The position numbers and the translations under genes are program-made. Below, piece after piece: positions 24,046 to 32,220 of a stretch of 64,000 nt of DNA. Each line of letters begins with the position of its first letter. The stretch's first letter is position 1. Source of the DNA: JAEZPW01 sp035629075 (lineage in GTDB: Bacteria > Acidobacteriota > Terriglobia > Terriglobales > Acidobacteriaceae); contig DASPIK010000013.1 of the NCBI GenBank assembly GCA_035629075.1, forward strand, positions 6,342 to 70,341, given 5' to 3'. The notes under the pieces are model-generated. The model saw only the letters and a program-made list of their open reading frames with translations, was not told the origin of the DNA and did not search any database.

Positions 24046-25419
24046 ATGATCGTAATGAAGTTCGGCGGTACTTCCGTCGAGGACGCCAAAGCGATTCGAA
24101 GAGTGGCATGCATTGTGCGCGAGCGGCTTCCTCAGCGCCCTTTCGTGGTCGTAAGCGCCATGGCCAAGGTTACGGACGCACTTGTTGCCATGTCGCGTGC
24201 TGCAGGTGAAGGCGAGCGGGACAAGGCGCTGGACGTCTCGCGCGGAGTGCGCCAGCGCCACCACGAGGCGGCCCGGGTCTTGCTCGGCTCCGAGCAAGTG
24301 TCGGAGCTGCACGACGAAATCGAGTCGGAGTTCAATGCGCTTGATGAACTGCTGCGCGGAATCGCTGCAGTTGGCGAACTCACACCGCGCAGCACCGACA
24401 ATGTGCTTTCGTATGGTGAAAGGCTTTCGAGCAAACTGGTAACGGCGGCATTCCGCTGCCATGGGCTCAATGCCGCGCTTGTCGATGCTCGGCAGGTCAT
24501 GATCACCGATTCAAGCCACACTCGGGCTCTCCCGCAGTTCGAGTCGATCGAGCACGAAGTACACAGAAGAGTGCGCCCGCTCATTGAGGACGGACAGGTT
24601 CCGGTGATGGGCGGCTTCATCGGAGCTACTGCTGGGGGAGTGCCTACGACGATCGGGCGTGGCGGGTCGGACTTCTCGGCCGCCATCATTGGCGCGGCGC
24701 TCGAAGCGGACAAGATTGAGATATGGACGGACGTGGACGGCATGAAGACCACCGATCCGAACCTCTGTCCGGATGCTCGCAGAATCAAGGTCATAAGCTT
24801 CGAAGAAGCGGCTGAGTTAGCGTATTTCGGTGCGAAGGTGCTGCATCCAGCGACGCTTCTCCCGGCGATTCAGAAGAACATCCCGGTCTACGTCCTGAAT
24901 TCCCGCAATCCCAATAACCAGGGGACGCGAATCCAGGCACGCGTCCCCCGCTCCAAGAACGTCTTCAAGGCAGTTGCCGCAAAGAAACGCATCACGGTCA
25001 TCGACATCGTTGCCGCTCGCATGCTCATGGCGCACGGCTTTTTGAAGTCGATCTTCGACATCTTCGACCGTCACCGCTGCCCTGTCGATGTGGTCTCCAC
25101 GTCCGAGGTCAGTGTTTCGTTGACGGTGGATTCCAACGAGGCAATCCCAGCGATTGCGGCCGATCTGCAACACCTGGCGGACGTGAAGTACGAGGGTCGG
25201 AAAGCGATAGTTTGCTTGGTGGGCGAAAATATTCGTGGGACACCGGGAATCGCGGCGAAAATTTTTACGGCCTTGTCGGACATCAACGTCCGAATGATCT
25301 CGCAGGGAGCATCAGAGATTAACATCACGTTCGTGATCGACGAGGATCAGGTGCCCGAAGCCGTGCGCCGATTACACAACGAGTTCTTCTCCGACGTCGA
25401 TCCGGAGGTCTTTGAATGA
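24046..25419 (+). CDS. lysC: Aspartate kinase with tandem ACT domains
   Basis: 457 residues. It phosphorylates aspartate, the first step to DAP/lysine, threonine and methionine. The kinase signature KFGGTSVEDAKAI is at residues 5-17; GGFIGATAGGVPTTIGRGGSD and WTDVDGMKTTDP bind ATP and aspartate; SFEEAAELAYFGAKVLHP closes the catalytic domain. The last 150 residues hold two ACT domains (VDVVSTSEVSVSLTVD and ISQGASEINITFVID), the usual site of lysine or threonine feedback. There is no homoserine dehydrogenase fusion. The dapB start overlaps its stop by 4 bp (ATGA), so the two are translationally coupled. Confidence 0.96.
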   Translation: MIVMKFGGTSVEDAKAIRRVACIVRERLPQRPFVVVSAMAKVTDALVAMSRAAGEGERDKALDVSRGVRQRHHEAARVLLGSEQVSELHDEIESEFNALDELLRGIAAVGELTPRSTDNVLSYGERLSSKLVTAAFRCHGLNAALVDARQVMITDSSHTRALPQFESIEHEVHRRVRPLIEDGQVPVMGGFIGATAGGVPTTIGRGGSDFSAAIIGAALEADKIEIWTDVDGMKTTDPNLCPDARRIKVISFEEAAELAYFGAKVLHPATLLPAIQKNIPVYVLNSRNPNNQGTRIQARVPRSKNVFKAVAAKKRITVIDIVAARMLMAHGFLKSIFDIFDRHRCPVDVVSTSEVSVSLTVDSNEAIPAIAADLQHLADVKYEGRKAIVCLVGENIRGTPGIAAKIFTALSDINVRMISQGASEINITFVIDEDQVPEAVRRLHNEFFSDVDPEVFE

Positions 25420-26102
25420 ACCTGCTCTTACTGGGGCGAGGCAAAACAGGATCGCTCGTCGCGGAGGTCGCAGAACAACGGGGTCACCGCGTGACGGTTC
25501 TGGGTAGCGCCGATAACCTCGGGAACGCAGCGCTGGTCCCCGAGCGCCTTCAGGATATTGACGTGGTGATTGACTTCACCACCCCCGATGCCGTACTCGG
25601 CAACATCGAATCATGCACGCGCGCCCGTAACAACATGGTCGTTGGCACAACCGGGTGGTACGGTGAAATCTCGGCGGTCCGTCATCTCGTTCATGAGAGT
25701 GGCATCGGGTTTATCTACGGTTCGAATTTCTCGATCGGTGTGAATCTCTTCTTTGAGTTTGCCCGCATTGCGGCCGCCGCACTCAATCACGGTTATGAAG
25801 GACACATCACCGAAATTCATCACACGCACAAGAAAGACGCGCCTTCCGGTACGGCCGTAGTCCTGAAAGAGGTTGTGACCAGCGCCTCGGGCCGGCTACT
25901 GCCGATACAGTCAGTGCGCGAAGGCGATGTCGTTGGGACACACCTTGTAACGTTCGAGTCTTCGAATGATCGAATCACACTCTCACACGAAGCTCAATCG
26001 CGTCGCGGGTTCGCCGAGGGCGCCGTACTCGCGGCGGAATGGCTATCCGGCAAGAAAGGTTTCTTTGACTTTCGCGAAGTGTTTCGCGAGATGAAGCGTT
26101 AA
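25416..26102 (+). CDS. dapB: 4-Hydroxy-tetrahydrodipicolinate reductase (short form)
   Basis: 228 residues, shorter than the E. coli enzyme (273). It reduces the DapA product to tetrahydrodipicolinate. The N-terminal nucleotide fold is compact (MNLLLLGRGKTGSLVAEVAE), VIDFTTPDAV and VVGTTGW are normal, and the catalytic segment EIHHTHKKDAPSGTA is intact with the His pair and Lys. DFREVFREM matches the family C terminus. The shortening falls mainly in the N-terminal domain and loops, as in other compact DapB proteins. It overlaps lysC by 4 bp; dapA starts 64 bp later. Confidence 0.95.
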   Translation: MNLLLLGRGKTGSLVAEVAEQRGHRVTVLGSADNLGNAALVPERLQDIDVVIDFTTPDAVLGNIESCTRARNNMVVGTTGWYGEISAVRHLVHESGIGFIYGSNFSIGVNLFFEFARIAAAALNHGYEGHITEIHHTHKKDAPSGTAVVLKEVVTSASGRLLPIQSVREGDVVGTHLVTFESSNDRITLSHEAQSRRGFAEGAVLAAEWLSGKKGFFDFREVFREMKR

Positions 26103-26166
26103 CGCCTTCGGAGTCCGAAAAGACTCCTCGGCTTTACAACTTGAAAAACCTTCCAGGATTGTTGCG

Positions 26167-27048
26167 ATGAAATTACGTGGCTGCGGCACTGCTCTGGTGA
26201 CGCCTTTCAATCAAGACGGCACGATTGATACTGACGCTCTGCGGTCCCTTGTTAGCTGGCAGGTGGAGTCTGGCATCGACTTCCTGCTGCCCTGTGGAAC
26301 GACGGGCGAAACGCCAACCCTCGACAGGCATGAATGGTTGCGTGTGATTGCGATAACGATCGAAACGGCCGCCGGGCGTGTGCCTATCCTGGCTGGCGCT
26401 ACCTCCAACAGTACGCAGGATGCAGTTGACAAAGCGAAAGCGGTTGCGGCTATGCCGGGAGTCGACGCAATTCTCACTGCGTCGCCTTATTACAACAAGC
26501 CGACACAGGAAGGTCAGTACCAGCACTTCAAGGCTCTTGCCGAAGCCGTGGACAAGCCCATCATCCTGTACAACGTGCCCGGCCGGACTGGCGCCAACAT
26601 CGAACCCGCGACGCTGGCTCGCCTTGCCGAACTCCCGAACATCGTCGGCGTCAAGGAGGCCAGCGGCAGCATCGGGCAAATCGCGCAGGTGTTTAACGCG
26701 GTGCCGGAAGATTTTCTTGTATTCTCCGGTGACGATGCCATCACGTTGCCAGTAATGTCGTTGGGCGGAGTTGGCGTGATCTCCGTTGCCTCCAACGAAA
26801 TCCCCCGCGAGATGGCCGACATGACGCGGGCGGCACTCGCAAATGACTGGGACTGCGCTCGGCGCATACACCGCAAGTATCTGCCGCTTATGGAGGCGAA
26901 CTTCATCGAGTCCAACCCGCTGCCGGTCAAAGCCGTGCTCGCGATGATGGGCAAGATTGAAGAGGTGTATAGGCTGCCACTTGTCCCCATGAAGAAAGAC
27001 ACTCGTGAAAAACTCGCAGCGGTAGCAACACACGCGGGACTGATCTGA
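26167..27048 (+). CDS. dapA: 4-Hydroxy-tetrahydrodipicolinate synthase
   Basis: 293 residues of the TIM-barrel DapA family, which condenses pyruvate with aspartate semialdehyde. TALVTPF near the start, LPCGTTGETPTL (the T-T-G-E catalytic motif), SPYYNKPTQEG with the catalytic Tyr region, YNVPGRTGANIEP with the arginine that binds the semialdehyde carboxylate, and the Schiff-base Lys K163 in VGVKEASGS are all present. It ends the asd-lysC-dapB-dapA run; a hairpin follows at 27075. dapD is 2 kb further on, with two opposite-strand genes between. Confidence 0.97.
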   Translation: MKLRGCGTALVTPFNQDGTIDTDALRSLVSWQVESGIDFLLPCGTTGETPTLDRHEWLRVIAITIETAAGRVPILAGATSNSTQDAVDKAKAVAAMPGVDAILTASPYYNKPTQEGQYQHFKALAEAVDKPIILYNVPGRTGANIEPATLARLAELPNIVGVKEASGSIGQIAQVFNAVPEDFLVFSGDDAITLPVMSLGGVGVISVASNEIPREMADMTRAALANDWDCARRIHRKYLPLMEANFIESNPLPVKAVLAMMGKIEEVYRLPLVPMKKDTREKLAAVATHAGLI

Positions 27049-27074
27049 GCGGTCTTGTATTCTGGGGGGACACG

Positions 27075-27095
27075 GCGAGGGCGTCTCGCCCTCGC
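27075..27095. repeat. GC-rich hairpin after dapA, terminator-like or dispersed repeat
   Basis: GCGAGGGCG (27075-27083), TCT, CGCCCTCGC (27087-27095): a perfect 9-bp stem between the convergent genes dapA and the GT4 gene, flanked by runs of G. There is no U-tract. The sequence type resembles short palindromic repeats scattered in many G+C-rich genomes; no second copy is obvious here. Confidence 0.5.
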
Positions 27096-27101
27096 TGAAG
27101 C

Positions 27102-28208
27102 TCAGGGGGTTACCACTACCGCAGAATTCGCTGACCTGTCCCTTCGCTGGAGCACCTGAGCGTAAAGCAGTTCGTAATCCGCAGCCATGCGTTCGGCTGA
27201 AAACCTCGCCTCCACATGCGCGCGACATGTTTCGGGATTGATCTCGTTGACTCGATCCATCGCCGTAACCATTTCGTCGAAACCATCTACCACAAACCCA
27301 GTCTCGTCGTCTCTGACCACTTCCGGGATGGCGCCGCGTCTGAAGGCGACAACGGGCGTTCCGCAGGCCATGGCTTCCATCGCCACCAGCGAACTGGTTT
27401 CATCTACCAGTGTCGGGATAATCAGCGCTCGAGCTTTCCGGAGCAGATTGAGCTTGGACTCTGTTGAGGGCTTCTCAACGAAAGTCACTAAAGTGCGCGC
27501 TCTCTCCAGGCGCGGCACAATCTCGCGCTGGAAGTACTCCTGGTGATATGAGAACGGGTATACCTGCCCAGCCAGCACCAGCGGCACTCCCAGTCGATCG
27601 GCTAAATCAAGAGCGACGTGCGGACCTTTTTCTTCACAGATCCGCCCCATCCATAGCAGGTAATTGTCTTTATGCTTTTCGAAAGGAAAGCTGGCGATCT
27701 CAATGCCGTTTTCAACTACGCCCAGCAAGTTGGGCAGCCCTTCGAAGTTGCGCTGCTGCGAATGCGAAACGCAGTTGAAGAACAAGTTCGGGGCGCTCAG
27801 GTGCGCCATGTCGGAGCGATAGAAGTGCCGGGGCAAGTGGAGAGTCGCGATAACGGGTAAGGGCAACGCAGAAGCGTGTACCCAGAAATGGCCGCTTTTG
27901 TCGTGGATCAGGTCATACCCATTTCCACAGTCGTGCGTGCGCCATACATGCTCCAGGATGGCAGTTGTGTGCTCGGCGTTCCGGCGCTCTAACCGATCTG
28001 GTTCGCTGCACTCCTTGCCTGTCGCAAGAAGTCTGCCAGCCACTTTCGACCCTTCGCAGGCAGCCACAGTGGTGAAATGCCCGCGAGCGGCCATATGCCG
28101 CTCGAGAACCGAGAGCATCTGTTCGGCCCCGCCTGCACTTGTTTCGCTCACGCGCAATAACGGGTATGAAACGTACAGAATCCTCGATCGAGCTCTGCCG
28201 TCGCTCAT
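27102..28208 (-). CDS. Glycosyltransferase family 4 (GT-B fold)
   Basis: 368 residues of a cytoplasmic GT4 retaining glycosyltransferase. The N-terminal half has YPLLRVSETSAGGAEQML and DLIHDKSG; the C-terminal half has the donor-site pattern YLLWMGRICEEKGPHVALDLA and the E-x7-E-like motif DETSSLVAMEAMACGTPVVAFRRGAIPEVV. The donor and acceptor cannot be read from sequence; it resembles the AviGT4-like group. Its start codon overlaps the stop of a PIG-L deacetylase gene by 4 bp, so the two are coupled. GT4 plus PIG-L pairs make N-deacetylated sugars, as MshA/MshB and BshA/BshB do for small thiols, but this GT does not look like BshA by its N terminus. Confidence 0.88.
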   Translation of the reverse strand: MSDGRARSRILYVSYPLLRVSETSAGGAEQMLSVLERHMAARGHFTTVAACEGSKVAGRLLATGKECSEPDRLERRNAEHTTAILEHVWRTHDCGNGYDLIHDKSGHFWVHASALPLPVIATLHLPRHFYRSDMAHLSAPNLFFNCVSHSQQRNFEGLPNLLGVVENGIEIASFPFEKHKDNYLLWMGRICEEKGPHVALDLADRLGVPLVLAGQVYPFSYHQEYFQREIVPRLERARTLVTFVEKPSTESKLNLLRKARALIIPTLVDETSSLVAMEAMACGTPVVAFRRGAIPEVVRDDETGFVVDGFDEMVTAMDRVNEINPETCRAHVEARFSAERMAADYELLYAQVLQRRDRSANSAVVVTP

Positions 28209-28996
28209 TTCTTCGCCGCCGAAAACGCCGTCAAGAACTTTTTAAAGGAAGCGCACACTTGTGATCCGGTCGCATTCCACTGCCAAACCTCATAGTTCAG
28301 CTTCCCTGCGTGGGGCGGCTGCGCGTAGTCGTACATTGGCTGCGGGCGAAAACGCTCGAGGTTGAGGTCGAACTCTGAGAGAAACGGTTGCTGGGACTCG
28401 TACGCCTGTAGCATTAGGGTCTTTTGCGCAAGTTCGTCGGGCGTGATCTCCAGCACAGCTTCGTACGAATCGTCAGGAATAACGAACCGCTGCAAAATCA
28501 GGCTCTCTCTCGAATTTCGGTGATACAGAGGAAACTCCCAGACTGGCAGCCCATGATGTTTGCCCATACTGAAGCCCAAAATGCCGCAAGCGTCGTGATC
28601 AGGATGCCCCCCCTCATACGCCAACGTCAGGATGGCTTCAGGGCGATGCCGGCGAATGATGGTGGTCAAACGCACGCAGGCATCTCCGAGGTGTTCATGC
28701 AACTGCTGATCGCAAATGCCCTCCCCCGAGGGTAGCGGTTGCGATCCGAGGAACTTCACCTCGGAGACTCCGATCGTCGCAAGCGCCCGGCGCGCTTCGT
28801 CCTCTCTAACGCGGGCATACCGCAGGCGAGAGCCGTACTTATTCCAGAAGAACTCGTCTTCTGGCGCGCCGTCGGTTGCGAACACGACTATCGGCTCCCG
28901 CATGCGCTGTAGCAGTGCTCCGCAACCGACGGTTTCGTCATCTGGGTGGGCGACCAGGACCAGTGTGCGCCCGAGCAAAGGAGCAAGATCAGGCAT
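28205..28996 (-). CDS. PIG-L family deacetylase
   Basis: 263 residues from the ATG at 28996. The Zn site motif AHPDDETVGCG is at about residues 16-26 and the third ligand His is in GGHPDHDACG. This family removes acetyl groups from N-acetylglucosamine-type sugars (PIG-L, MshB, BshB). The frame is open further upstream (to 29776), but that stretch lies antisense to dapD and has no PIG-L similarity, so I use the internal start. It is upstream of and overlaps the GT4 gene by 4 bp. The two together suggest synthesis of a glucosamine-containing glycolipid or small metabolite. Confidence 0.9.
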   Translation of the reverse strand: MPDLAPLLGRTLVLVAHPDDETVGCGALLQRMREPIVVFATDGAPEDEFFWNKYGSRLRYARVREDEARRALATIGVSEVKFLGSQPLPSGEGICDQQLHEHLGDACVRLTTIIRRHRPEAILTLAYEGGHPDHDACGILGFSMGKHHGLPVWEFPLYHRNSRESLILQRFVIPDDSYEAVLEITPDELAQKTLMLQAYESQQPFLSEFDLNLERFRPQPMYDYAQPPHAGKLNYEVWQWNATGSQVCASFKKFLTAFSAAKK

Positions 28997-29085
28997 CTCT
29001 GGCTGAGATGCCGAAATCCGCGCAAGTGATTGGTTCGACGTGCGTCCAAGCGTCAGCGAGCCACGTAGGTGGCGTGCGTAGTGGC

Positions 29086-29094
29086 TGTTATACT
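29086..29094 (+). promoter_or_regulatory. Extended -10 box immediately before dapD
   Basis: TGT-TATACT (29086-29094) ends 7 nt before the dapD ATG at 29102, so transcription would start at or next to the A of the ATG. There is no Shine-Dalgarno in the 7 nt. A leaderless dapD mRNA is inferred. Confidence 0.5.
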
Positions 29095-29101
29095 CTGCGC
29101 A

Positions 29102-29938
29102 ATGACCGATCTCAGGCCCGAAATCGAACGACTTTTTGCGCTTGGTGCACGTGCCAAGGAAGAACCGGGTGCCCGCCAAATCTTCGAGCAATTCCGAGAC
29201 GCTCTCACCGCCGGCAACATACGAGCCGCCGAACGAGCCTATGGCATCTGGCAAACGAATGTCTGGGTGAAGCAAGGCATTCTGCTGGGCTTTCGCCTCG
29301 GCGAGATGACGGAAATGGGCGTGAGCGGCGCTTTTTCGTTCGTTGATAAAGACACGTTCCCTGCCCGGACTTTTACAGTCCAGGATGGAGTTCGCGTCGT
29401 CCCCGGTGGATCGACGGCTCGGCTGGGCTCCTATGTCGCACGTTCCGTCATCTGCATGCCGCCCATGTACATCAACGTGGGCGCGTACGTGGACGACGAG
29501 ACCATGGTGGACTCCCACGCTCTCGTCGGTTCTTGTGCGCAGATCGGTAAACGAGTGCATCTCAGCGCTGCCTCCCAGATAGGAGGAGTGCTGGAGCCAG
29601 TAAATGCCTCGCCTGTCATCATCGAAGATGACGTGCTGGTGGGCGGGAACTGCGGGGTGTACGAAGGCACACAGGTCCGTGCGCGCGCTGTGCTCGGTGC
29701 GGGCACCATTCTCACTCGCTCCACCCCACTCTATGATCTGGTTCGCGGCGAAATTTACCGGGCTACCGCCGAGCAACCGCTTGTCGTGCCGGAGAACGCC
29801 GTAGTCGTACCGGGATCGCGTGCGATTGCCAAAGGCAAGGCTGCGGAGTGGGGGCTTTCGCTTTATGCACCGGTCATCGTCAAGTACCGGGACGAGAAAA
29901 CGGATCGCGGAGCGGCTCTCGAAGATCTTTTGCGTTGA
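29102..29938 (+). CDS. dapD: Tetrahydrodipicolinate N-succinyltransferase
   Basis: 278 residues. It transfers succinyl from succinyl-CoA to tetrahydrodipicolinate in the succinylase branch of lysine/DAP synthesis. The N-terminal helical domain is followed by a left-handed beta-helix of hexapeptide repeats (AYVDDETMVDSHALVGSCAQIGKRVHLSAASQIGGVLEP, quoted only as a pattern of I/V/L-G-x4 repeats around residues 130-230). The E-P-V/L-N-A-S-P-V segment contacts CoA. ATG 29102 is chosen by family length; an in-frame GTG/TTG 33 bases upstream is weaker. It completes the DAP set with asd, lysC, dapB and dapA; dapC and dapE are not in the window. Confidence 0.95.
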   Translation: MTDLRPEIERLFALGARAKEEPGARQIFEQFRDALTAGNIRAAERAYGIWQTNVWVKQGILLGFRLGEMTEMGVSGAFSFVDKDTFPARTFTVQDGVRVVPGGSTARLGSYVARSVICMPPMYINVGAYVDDETMVDSHALVGSCAQIGKRVHLSAASQIGGVLEPVNASPVIIEDDVLVGGNCGVYEGTQVRARAVLGAGTILTRSTPLYDLVRGEIYRATAEQPLVVPENAVVVPGSRAIAKGKAAEWGLSLYAPVIVKYRDEKTDRGAALEDLLR

Positions 29939-29988
29939 TTCAGCTACGGGCCGTGCACTTCTGCGTAGCCGCCTAACTTAGCGTTGAA

Positions 29989-29994
29989 TACAAT
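29989..29994 (+). promoter_or_regulatory. -10-like box next to the symporter start
   Basis: TACAAT (29989-29994) ends 10 nt before the ATG at 30005 and no Shine-Dalgarno is seen. The predicted leader is only about 3-4 nt. The -35 region is poor. Confidence 0.35.
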
Positions 29995-30004
29995 ACTCGC
30001 GCCC

Positions 30005-31393
30005 ATGAAAACCAGAATCCTCTTCACGGCCCTGGCGCTTTTGGCGATCGCCGCCTTGCTTTCGGCGGGCAATCACTTCCGTATCTTTCAGATTTCCGAT
30101 GATGTGCTTCTTGCCTCGCGTTGGACGTTTATTGCAGCGCTCGTAGCCTACGGGTTTGCCAAGCGGAACCTGACGACCTGGATCGTTGTGGCGATGATCA
30201 TGGGTGGTGAAATCGGGCACGACTGGCCGAACGTCGCGAACCACCTGCGTGTCGTGAGCCAGGTGTTCCTGCGCCTGATCAAGGTCATCATCGCGCCACT
30301 GCTTTTCGCGACGTTGGTGAGCGGAATCGCCGCCCATTCGGATCTGAAGAAAATCGGGCGTATGGGCGTTAAGGCGCTGATCTACTTCGAGATCGTCACC
30401 ACGATCGCGCTTTTCATTGGCTTGGGTGCAATCAACATCAGCAAGGCGGGCGTGGGCGTTCAACTGCCTGCGGCGCAGGCTGACCCGAGTTTGCAGGCAG
30501 CGCGACCCACGGTCGCAGACACAATCCTGCACGTCTTCCCTGAGAACATCGCCAAATCGGTTGCCGAAAACCAGGTGCTGCAAGTTGTCGTGTTTAGCAT
30601 CATTTTCGGCATAGCGCTGGCCATGGTGCGTGAGGACAAGCGTCGGCCTATTCTGGCGTTCACTGAAAGTCTCGCCGAGACGATGTTCAAGTTCACGAAC
30701 ATCGTCATGCTATTTGCGCCGCTCGGCGTGGGTGCCGCGATGGCCTACACCATTGGGCATACCGGAATGGGTGTGCTCGTCAACTTGTTCCAGTTGCTGG
30801 CAACCCTCTATCTCGCGCTAATTGCCTTTTTGCTTTTCATACTTCTGCCAATCGCGTACTTCAGCGGCGTGCCGATCAAGCGCTTCATTAAGGCGATCGC
30901 CGAACCAGTATCGATTGCATTTGGCACAAGCAGTTCAGAAGCCGCCCTGCCGCGCGCCATGGAATCCATGGAGGCCTTCGGTGTGCCGCGCCAGATCGTT
31001 TCGTTTGTCATCCCTACCGGTTACAGCTTCAACCTGGATGGCAGCACGCTGTATTTGGCCCTTGCCTCTATTTTTGTCGCGCAAGCTGCCGGTGTACACA
31101 TGAGTCTCGGCCAGCAGATCGTGATGATGCTGACACTCATGCTCACGAGTAAGGGGGTTGCAGGCGTATCCCGGGCGGCCTTGGTGATCCTGCTCGGCAC
31201 GGTAGGAATGTTCAATCTGCCAACGGAACCCGTGTTTATCCTGCTGGGCATTGACCAACTCATGGACATGGCTCGTACGTCGGTCAACGTGATCGGAAAC
31301 TGTTTGGCAAGCTGCGTTGTCGCGCGATGGGAAGGAGAGTTCGGGAAGGCCGAACCAAGCCCGGCCGTCGTGGAGTCAGCGCTGGCAAAGTAG
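30005..31393 (+). CDS. Dicarboxylate/amino acid:cation symporter (DAACS family)
   Basis: 462 residues of the GltP/GltT/DctA family, which imports glutamate, aspartate or C4-dicarboxylates with H+ or Na+. Family features are the helix-2 region VSQVFLRLIKVIIAPLLFATLVSGI, the first re-entrant loop AFGTSSSEAALPRAM (serine-rich motif), VIPTGYSFNLDGSTLYL in helix 7 with the N-x-D-G-x-like core, and the second loop TSKGVAGVSRAALVI. FNLPTEPVFILLGIDQLMDMART is the helix 8 pattern. ATG 30005 is preferred to the TTG at 29984. It lies close downstream of dapD (66 bp) and may feed aspartate to the DAP pathway, which is inference. Confidence 0.93.
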   Translation: MKTRILFTALALLAIAALLSAGNHFRIFQISDDVLLASRWTFIAALVAYGFAKRNLTTWIVVAMIMGGEIGHDWPNVANHLRVVSQVFLRLIKVIIAPLLFATLVSGIAAHSDLKKIGRMGVKALIYFEIVTTIALFIGLGAINISKAGVGVQLPAAQADPSLQAARPTVADTILHVFPENIAKSVAENQVLQVVVFSIIFGIALAMVREDKRRPILAFTESLAETMFKFTNIVMLFAPLGVGAAMAYTIGHTGMGVLVNLFQLLATLYLALIAFLLFILLPIAYFSGVPIKRFIKAIAEPVSIAFGTSSSEAALPRAMESMEAFGVPRQIVSFVIPTGYSFNLDGSTLYLALASIFVAQAAGVHMSLGQQIVMMLTLMLTSKGVAGVSRAALVILLGTVGMFNLPTEPVFILLGIDQLMDMARTSVNVIGNCLASCVVARWEGEFGKAEPSPAVVESALAK

Positions 31394-31441
31394 TCGCGGA
31401 GTCGCAGGATTGGTATTAGCGGGCGCAGCGATGGAGAACGG

Positions 31442-32107
31442 TCAGCCTTCGATCAGTGGGCGAGCCATCTGCTCTCGCATACGAATGTGCTTCTGTCGAA
31501 AGTGACTCATGGCGCGTTCTCCCCACTTTCGTACAAAGTAGTAGTTTAGGGCGCCGCCTATGGCAGAACTGAGCACAGGGATAACACGACCTGCCCACTT
31601 CTCGACCACCTCACCGCTCGCCTGGGCGGCGATTCGGTGAATGACTTTGGGGACGAAACGATTCACGACCTGCTTTTCAACGATCTCCCTGCCAACGTCC
31701 ACTCCAGCAGCACTCGCGGCGGCCACCCAAAGTTCGGCGATCTCGTCGTCCGTATTGAACTCGAAACCGTACACGAGACTTAGCTTCTGAATGGTGCGCA
31801 TCGTTATCGCCGAGAGGATTCCAAGATCGGGAACGATGGTAAGAACTCCTCCAAGCCCGAGCCCCGCACCTTCGGCTGCCGCCATCTTCATGCCCGCCTG
31901 GATGATCTCAGCGGCTACGGAATCGAGTTGCTCAACCGGCACGGAATATACGCCTTGGAAGCTGTTGATCGGCACGCCGTATGCCGCACGCATCTGCAAA
32001 AGAAACTTGTCAGGATCGACCTTGACAGTGTTGTAGGCGTCCGTGAGTCCGCGCTGAATCGCCTGTTCAACCCTGCGTCGTAGCCAGCCTTTTTTCTCCT
32101 CAGACAT
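31442..32107 (-). CDS. EcsC family protein
   Basis: 221 residues from ATG 32107 (a TTG at 32110 is one codon earlier). The central segment MKMAAAEGAGLGLGGVLTIVPDLGILSAITMRTIQKLSLVYGF is the hydrophobic, glycine-rich core of the EcsC family; VPKVIHRIAAQ and VIPVLSSAIGGALNYYFVRKWGERA form the C-terminal part. EcsC was first seen next to an ABC transporter in Bacillus; its molecular role is unknown. It has hydrophobic stretches but may be membrane-associated rather than integral. It is divergent from rnj across about 110 bp. Confidence 0.88.
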   Translation of the reverse strand: MSEEKKGWLRRRVEQAIQRGLTDAYNTVKVDPDKFLLQMRAAYGVPINSFQGVYSVPVEQLDSVAAEIIQAGMKMAAAEGAGLGLGGVLTIVPDLGILSAITMRTIQKLSLVYGFEFNTDDEIAELWVAAASAAGVDVGREIVEKQVVNRFVPKVIHRIAAQASGEVVEKWAGRVIPVLSSAIGGALNYYFVRKWGERAMSHFRQKHIRMREQMARPLIEG

Positions 32108-32114
32108 CAATCAC

Positions 32115-32120
32115 AGTGTA
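32115..32120 (-). promoter_or_regulatory. -10-like box immediately before ecsC
   Basis: TACACT on the minus strand (32120 to 32115) ends 7 nt before the ATG at 32107. No Shine-Dalgarno is present, so a leaderless start is possible. Confidence 0.35.
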
Positions 32121-32200
32121 CGACGAACGTAGTAGCGCGCGCACTCAGTGTCGTCCCCTCAAGAGTTGCTGCGATTCAGAACGCCCGTCCTTAAGCAGTG

Positions 32201-32209
32201 TGGTAGCAT
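32201..32209 (+). promoter_or_regulatory. Extended -10 box close to the rnj start
   Basis: TGG-TAGCAT (32201-32209), 11 nt before the ATG at 32221. The predicted leader is about 5 nt and carries no Shine-Dalgarno. Confidence 0.4.
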
Positions 32210-32220
32210 CAAACTCTTCG

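Noticed and set aside
28997..29776. N-terminal extension of the PIG-L frame antisense to dapD
   Set aside because: No PIG-L similarity; dapD is real on the other strand; the PIG-L protein is complete from 28996.
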